The notes beneath the pieces are model-generated. The model saw nothing but the letters and a program-made list of their open reading frames with translations, was not told the DNA's origin and did not search any database. 8,701 bases of DNA from Gammaproteobacteria bacterium (lineage in GTDB: Bacteria > Pseudomonadota > Gammaproteobacteria > Xanthomonadales > Xanthomonadaceae), in contig JAUIJO010000141.1 in NCBI GenBank assembly GCA_030431185.1, positions 1 to 8,701 on the forward strand, read 5' to 3'. Shown in pieces: positions 7,022-8,701 of the stretch; the first letter of the stretch is position 1, and each line of letters begins with the position of its first letter. The position numbers were made by a program, and so were the translations under genes.

Positions 7022-7069
7022 CGGAGGCAGCGACCCGGCCCCTCCTCGCCCGCTCCCGGAAGACGACGC

Positions 7070-7516
7070 ATGTCCACGCCCCCGACCCTGGTCGAACGCC
7101 TCGATCGCCTGCTGCCCCAGACCCAGTGCGGGCAATGCGGCTTCGACGGCTGCAGGCCGTACGCCGAGGCCATGGCGGCGGGACGCGCCGACGTGGACCG
7201 CTGCCCGCCCGGCGGCGATGCCGGCGCGCGCGCGCTCGCCCATTGCCTGGGCGTCGATGCACGGCCTTACGACCGCGAGCGCGGCACATGGCACGCCACT
7301 CCGCCTGTCGCGATGGTCGTCGAAGGCGACTGCATCGGCTGCACGAAGTGCATCCAGGCCTGTCCCGTGGACGCCATCATCGGCGCCAGCAAACTGATGC
7401 ACGTGGTGATCGAGCCGCTGTGCACGGGCTGCGAACTGTGCGTCCCCGCCTGCCCGGTGGACTGCATCGAGCTGCTGCCGCGTCGCGCCCCCACGCCAGG
7501 CCCGGGCGGCGCCTAG
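7070..7516 (+). CDS. rnfB: RnfB-like Fe-S (ferredoxin-type) protein, no membrane anchor
   Basis: A 148-residue protein matching the B subunit of Rnf electron-transport complexes. An N-terminal Fe-S motif has C20, C23, C28 and C45 (QCGQCGFDGCRPYAEAM ... RCPPGG). It is followed by two ferredoxin-type [4Fe-4S] motifs, C88/C91/C94/C98P and C118/C121/C124/C128P, so up to three clusters can be inferred. Canonical RnfB is about 190 residues and begins with a transmembrane helix; this one starts directly before the first cluster motif and looks soluble. No rnfA, C, D, G or E gene is in the window. Short orphan RnfB proteins next to metG are, as I recall, typical of xanthomonads. The likely role is a soluble electron carrier with unknown partners. 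ATG 7070 is chosen for its GGAAGA site (7058-7063) and family fit; the open frame extends upstream into metG but that part is not conserved-looking. Confidence 0.9.
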   Translation: MSTPPTLVERLDRLLPQTQCGQCGFDGCRPYAEAMAAGRADVDRCPPGGDAGARALAHCLGVDARPYDRERGTWHATPPVAMVVEGDCIGCTKCIQACPVDAIIGASKLMHVVIEPLCTGCELCVPACPVDCIELLPRRAPTPGPGGA

Positions 7517-7609
7517 CCCGCCCCAACCCGTGGTTCCCGCCGCCCGATCGGCCGGGGCAGCTCCGGCAAGCAACGCGCTGCACCTTCCCTGCGGCCCGCG
7601 ACGGTGGCC
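7517..7609. other. Convergent intergenic spacer between the RnfB-like gene and the GumN-like gene
   Basis: This is 93 bases between two convergent stop codons. GC-rich stems are present: GGGCGG (7504-7509) with CCGCCC (7518-7523) across the RnfB-like stop codon, and GCCGG (7551-7555) with CCGGC (7563-7567). Neither is followed by a T-run on either strand. Termination here may be factor-dependent; no gene or mobile element is visible. Confidence 0.4.
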
Positions 7610-8575
7610 TCAGTCGGCGGTGCAGGCCTCGCAGAGGCGCTCGACGGCGTAGCCCGCGCGGCTGAGCTTGTCGACCAGGCCATCCTCGCCCAGCAGGTGC
7701 ATGGCGCCGACCACGACCAGGGTTTCGGCCCCGGATTCCCCGTCCAGCATCGCCTCGACCTTTGGCAGCCATGCATCGTTGCGTTCGACGTTGACCCGAC
7801 GGTAGGACTCGGGCGTCTCGGCCTTCATCTCGTCGATCGCCAGCGCCGTCAGCGCTTCGACGTCCCCGCGTCGCCAGGCATCGTGCATGTCGACGAGCTC
7901 CGCCTGCGCCTGCGCCGGGTCCTCGATGAAATCCGTCAGCGCGATGACCTGCTCTTCCATCGGCATGGCGTCCAGGGCCGCCAACTGCTGGTCGATGCTC
8001 TCCAGGCCATCGCTGGGCTTGCCGGCCCCGGCCGCCCGGGCGATGAGGTGCTGGTCCAGGCCATCGGCGCTGCTGAAGCCCAGCGCCTGCGACATCCCCA
8101 TCACCAGGGACAGGTTGATGAACCAGGGCTCATAGGCCTCGACCGAGGCGACCGACTGCCCCGACTTGCTGAACATCTCGTCGAGCTGTTGCAACTGCTC
8201 CGGCGTCAGGACCTTGCTGAGGCTGCGGCCATCCGCGTAGCCCGACGCCTTGAGCATCTTCATGCCGGTGGCGGGGTCGGCCAGGGCCGCCGGGGGGATC
8301 TCGAACACCACGCGCTCGGCATCCTCGAACGCGGCATCGATCTCGGGGCCGGTCGGATAATCGCTCGACCTGAGCAGGTGGAACGAGCCGAGCAGGTACA
8401 CCGTGTTGTCCGGGTCCGAGACCTTCCAGAGCAACGGCACCGGGCTCGCCTCGCCCGCAGGCGGGGCGACCGCCGCGGCGTCCGGGCCGGGCCCGGCGGC
8501 GACCGCCGCGAACGGAAGCCCGCAGCAGGCCAGCGCGGCCAGGGTGAAGGCGTGGAATGCGTGCATGCGGGGCAT
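7610..8575 (-). CDS. TraB/GumN family exported protein
   Basis: A 321-residue protein of the TraB/GumN family. The fold is related to EreA/TIKI-type proteins and some members are metal-dependent proteases; the role of bacterial GumN-like proteins is not settled. A signal peptide (residues 1 to about 27, hydrophobic 10-26) is probably cleaved near AVAA, giving a periplasmic protein. Family motifs: LLWKV and VYLLGSFHLL with the first GxxH at 63-66, an acidic VVFEI with E92, YEPWF (148-152), GLDQHL (172-177), a DMHDAWRRGD segment (229-238), RNDAWLPKV (265-273) and LVVVGAMHLLGEDGL with the second GxxH at 290-293. A CxxC (C315/C318) lies near the C-terminus. ATG 8575 is chosen because AGGAA (8583-8587) lies seven bases upstream; ATG 8566 is an alternative and the open frame to 8686 is not supported. 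The start lies two bases after the stop of the upstream DUF1684 gene, so the pair is translationally coupled. It need not belong to a gum polysaccharide locus; none is visible here. Confidence 0.88.
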   Translation of the reverse strand: MPRMHAFHAFTLAALACCGLPFAAVAAGPGPDAAAVAPPAGEASPVPLLWKVSDPDNTVYLLGSFHLLRSSDYPTGPEIDAAFEDAERVVFEIPPAALADPATGMKMLKASGYADGRSLSKVLTPEQLQQLDEMFSKSGQSVASVEAYEPWFINLSLVMGMSQALGFSSADGLDQHLIARAAGAGKPSDGLESIDQQLAALDAMPMEEQVIALTDFIEDPAQAQAELVDMHDAWRRGDVEALTALAIDEMKAETPESYRRVNVERNDAWLPKVEAMLDGESGAETLVVVGAMHLLGEDGLVDKLSRAGYAVERLCEACTAD

Positions 8576-8577
8576 CT

Positions 8578-8701
8578 TCAGTTTCCTGTGTCGTGTGCGT
8601 ACTTCTTCTCGCCCGCCGTGATGGCCAGGTCCAGGCGATTCTCGAGCGGCGGCAACGGGCAGGTCGCGAACGGCGTGAACGCGCACGGGGGGTTGTAGGC
8701 C
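8578..8701 (-). CDS. DUF1684 family protein, C-terminal fragment (cut by the window edge)
   Basis: The last 40 codons and the TGA (8578-8580) of a minus-strand gene entering from the right edge. The reading is AYNPPCAFTPFATCPLPP, then LENRLDLAITAGEKKYAHDTGN. The NPPCAFT ... ATCPLPP.NRL ... AGE..Y pattern is the conserved C-terminal signature of DUF1684 proteins, usually about 200 to 300 residues and of unknown function. The two cysteines in the signature are conserved in the family as I recall it. It is followed after two bases by the GumN-like gene, forming an operon. The start, and any signal peptide, lie outside the window. Confidence 0.82.
   Translation of the reverse strand, partial: AYNPPCAFTPFATCPLPPLENRLDLAITAGEKKYAHDTGN
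8583..8587 (-). promoter_or_regulatory. Ribosome binding site of the GumN-like gene
   Basis: On the minus strand AGGAA lies seven bases before ATG 8575. It sits inside the last codons of the upstream DUF1684 gene. This decides the start and indicates translational coupling. Confidence 0.65.

Noticed and set aside
6971..7069. Upstream extension of the RnfB-like gene to 6971
   Set aside because: It overlaps metG, is Arg/Pro/Gly-rich and contains no membrane helix. The ATG at 7070 has a ribosome binding site and matches the family start.
4960..7173. A 737-codon open frame antisense to metG
   Set aside because: It mirrors metG codon structure, contains no recognisable domain and is compositionally biased. 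It is a GC-driven shadow.
8576..8686. Extension of the GumN-like protein to ATG 8686
   Set aside because: That stretch is the C-terminus of the DUF1684 gene in another frame. A ribosome binding site and signal peptide support ATG 8575.
7604..8698. A 364-codon plus-strand open frame opposite the GumN-like gene
   Set aside because: It is antisense to a recognisable exported protein and has a repetitive, domain-free translation.
1..8701. CRISPR arrays, insertion sequences, tRNA or rRNA genes
   Set aside because: No spaced repeats, transposase fragments, terminal inverted repeats, tRNA-like cloverleafs or rRNA sequence were seen on either strand by eye.

Overview
The window looks like ordinary core chromosome from a high-GC gammaproteobacterium of the order Lysobacterales (Xanthomonadales), such as a Lysobacter, Luteimonas or Xanthomonas relative. 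The methionyl-tRNA synthetase, the short soluble RnfB-like protein directly behind it, and the mrp-dcd pair all resemble xanthomonad versions as I remember them. No database search was possible, so the genus is left open.

Layout, left to right. (1) Minus strand: the first 21 codons of dcd (dCTP deaminase) run off the left edge. Upstream of it in the same direction lies mrp/apbC, an Fe-S cluster carrier ATPase. (2) A 209-base divergent intergenic region, visibly more AT-rich than its surroundings, holds two clear dyads. (3) Plus strand: a full-length TonB-dependent outer-membrane receptor (932 aa) ends at a textbook intrinsic terminator. (4) Plus strand: a small exported DUF2147 protein has its own promoter and a strong ribosome binding site. 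(5) Plus strand: metG, with zinc-binding cysteines and a C-terminal tRNA-binding domain, has an extended -10 promoter. It is followed 58 bases later by an RnfB-like protein with three Fe-S cluster motifs. (6) Minus strand, convergent with the above: a TraB/GumN-family exported protein, translationally coupled to an upstream DUF1684-family gene of which only the last 40 codons are in the window.

Functional picture. Mrp and the RnfB-like protein both concern Fe-S clusters, and MetG and Dcd are housekeeping enzymes. The receptor, the DUF2147 protein, the GumN-like protein and the DUF1684 protein belong to the cell envelope or are of unknown role. mrp and metG are divergent neighbours in E. coli. 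Here the receptor and the DUF2147 gene lie between them, which suggests they were added to a conserved junction.

I found no convincing new multi-gene system. The points most worth a second look are the structured mrp/receptor intergenic region, the anchorless RnfB without other rnf genes, and the three cysteine pairs in the receptor. Long open frames antisense to the receptor and to metG look like GC-driven shadows.
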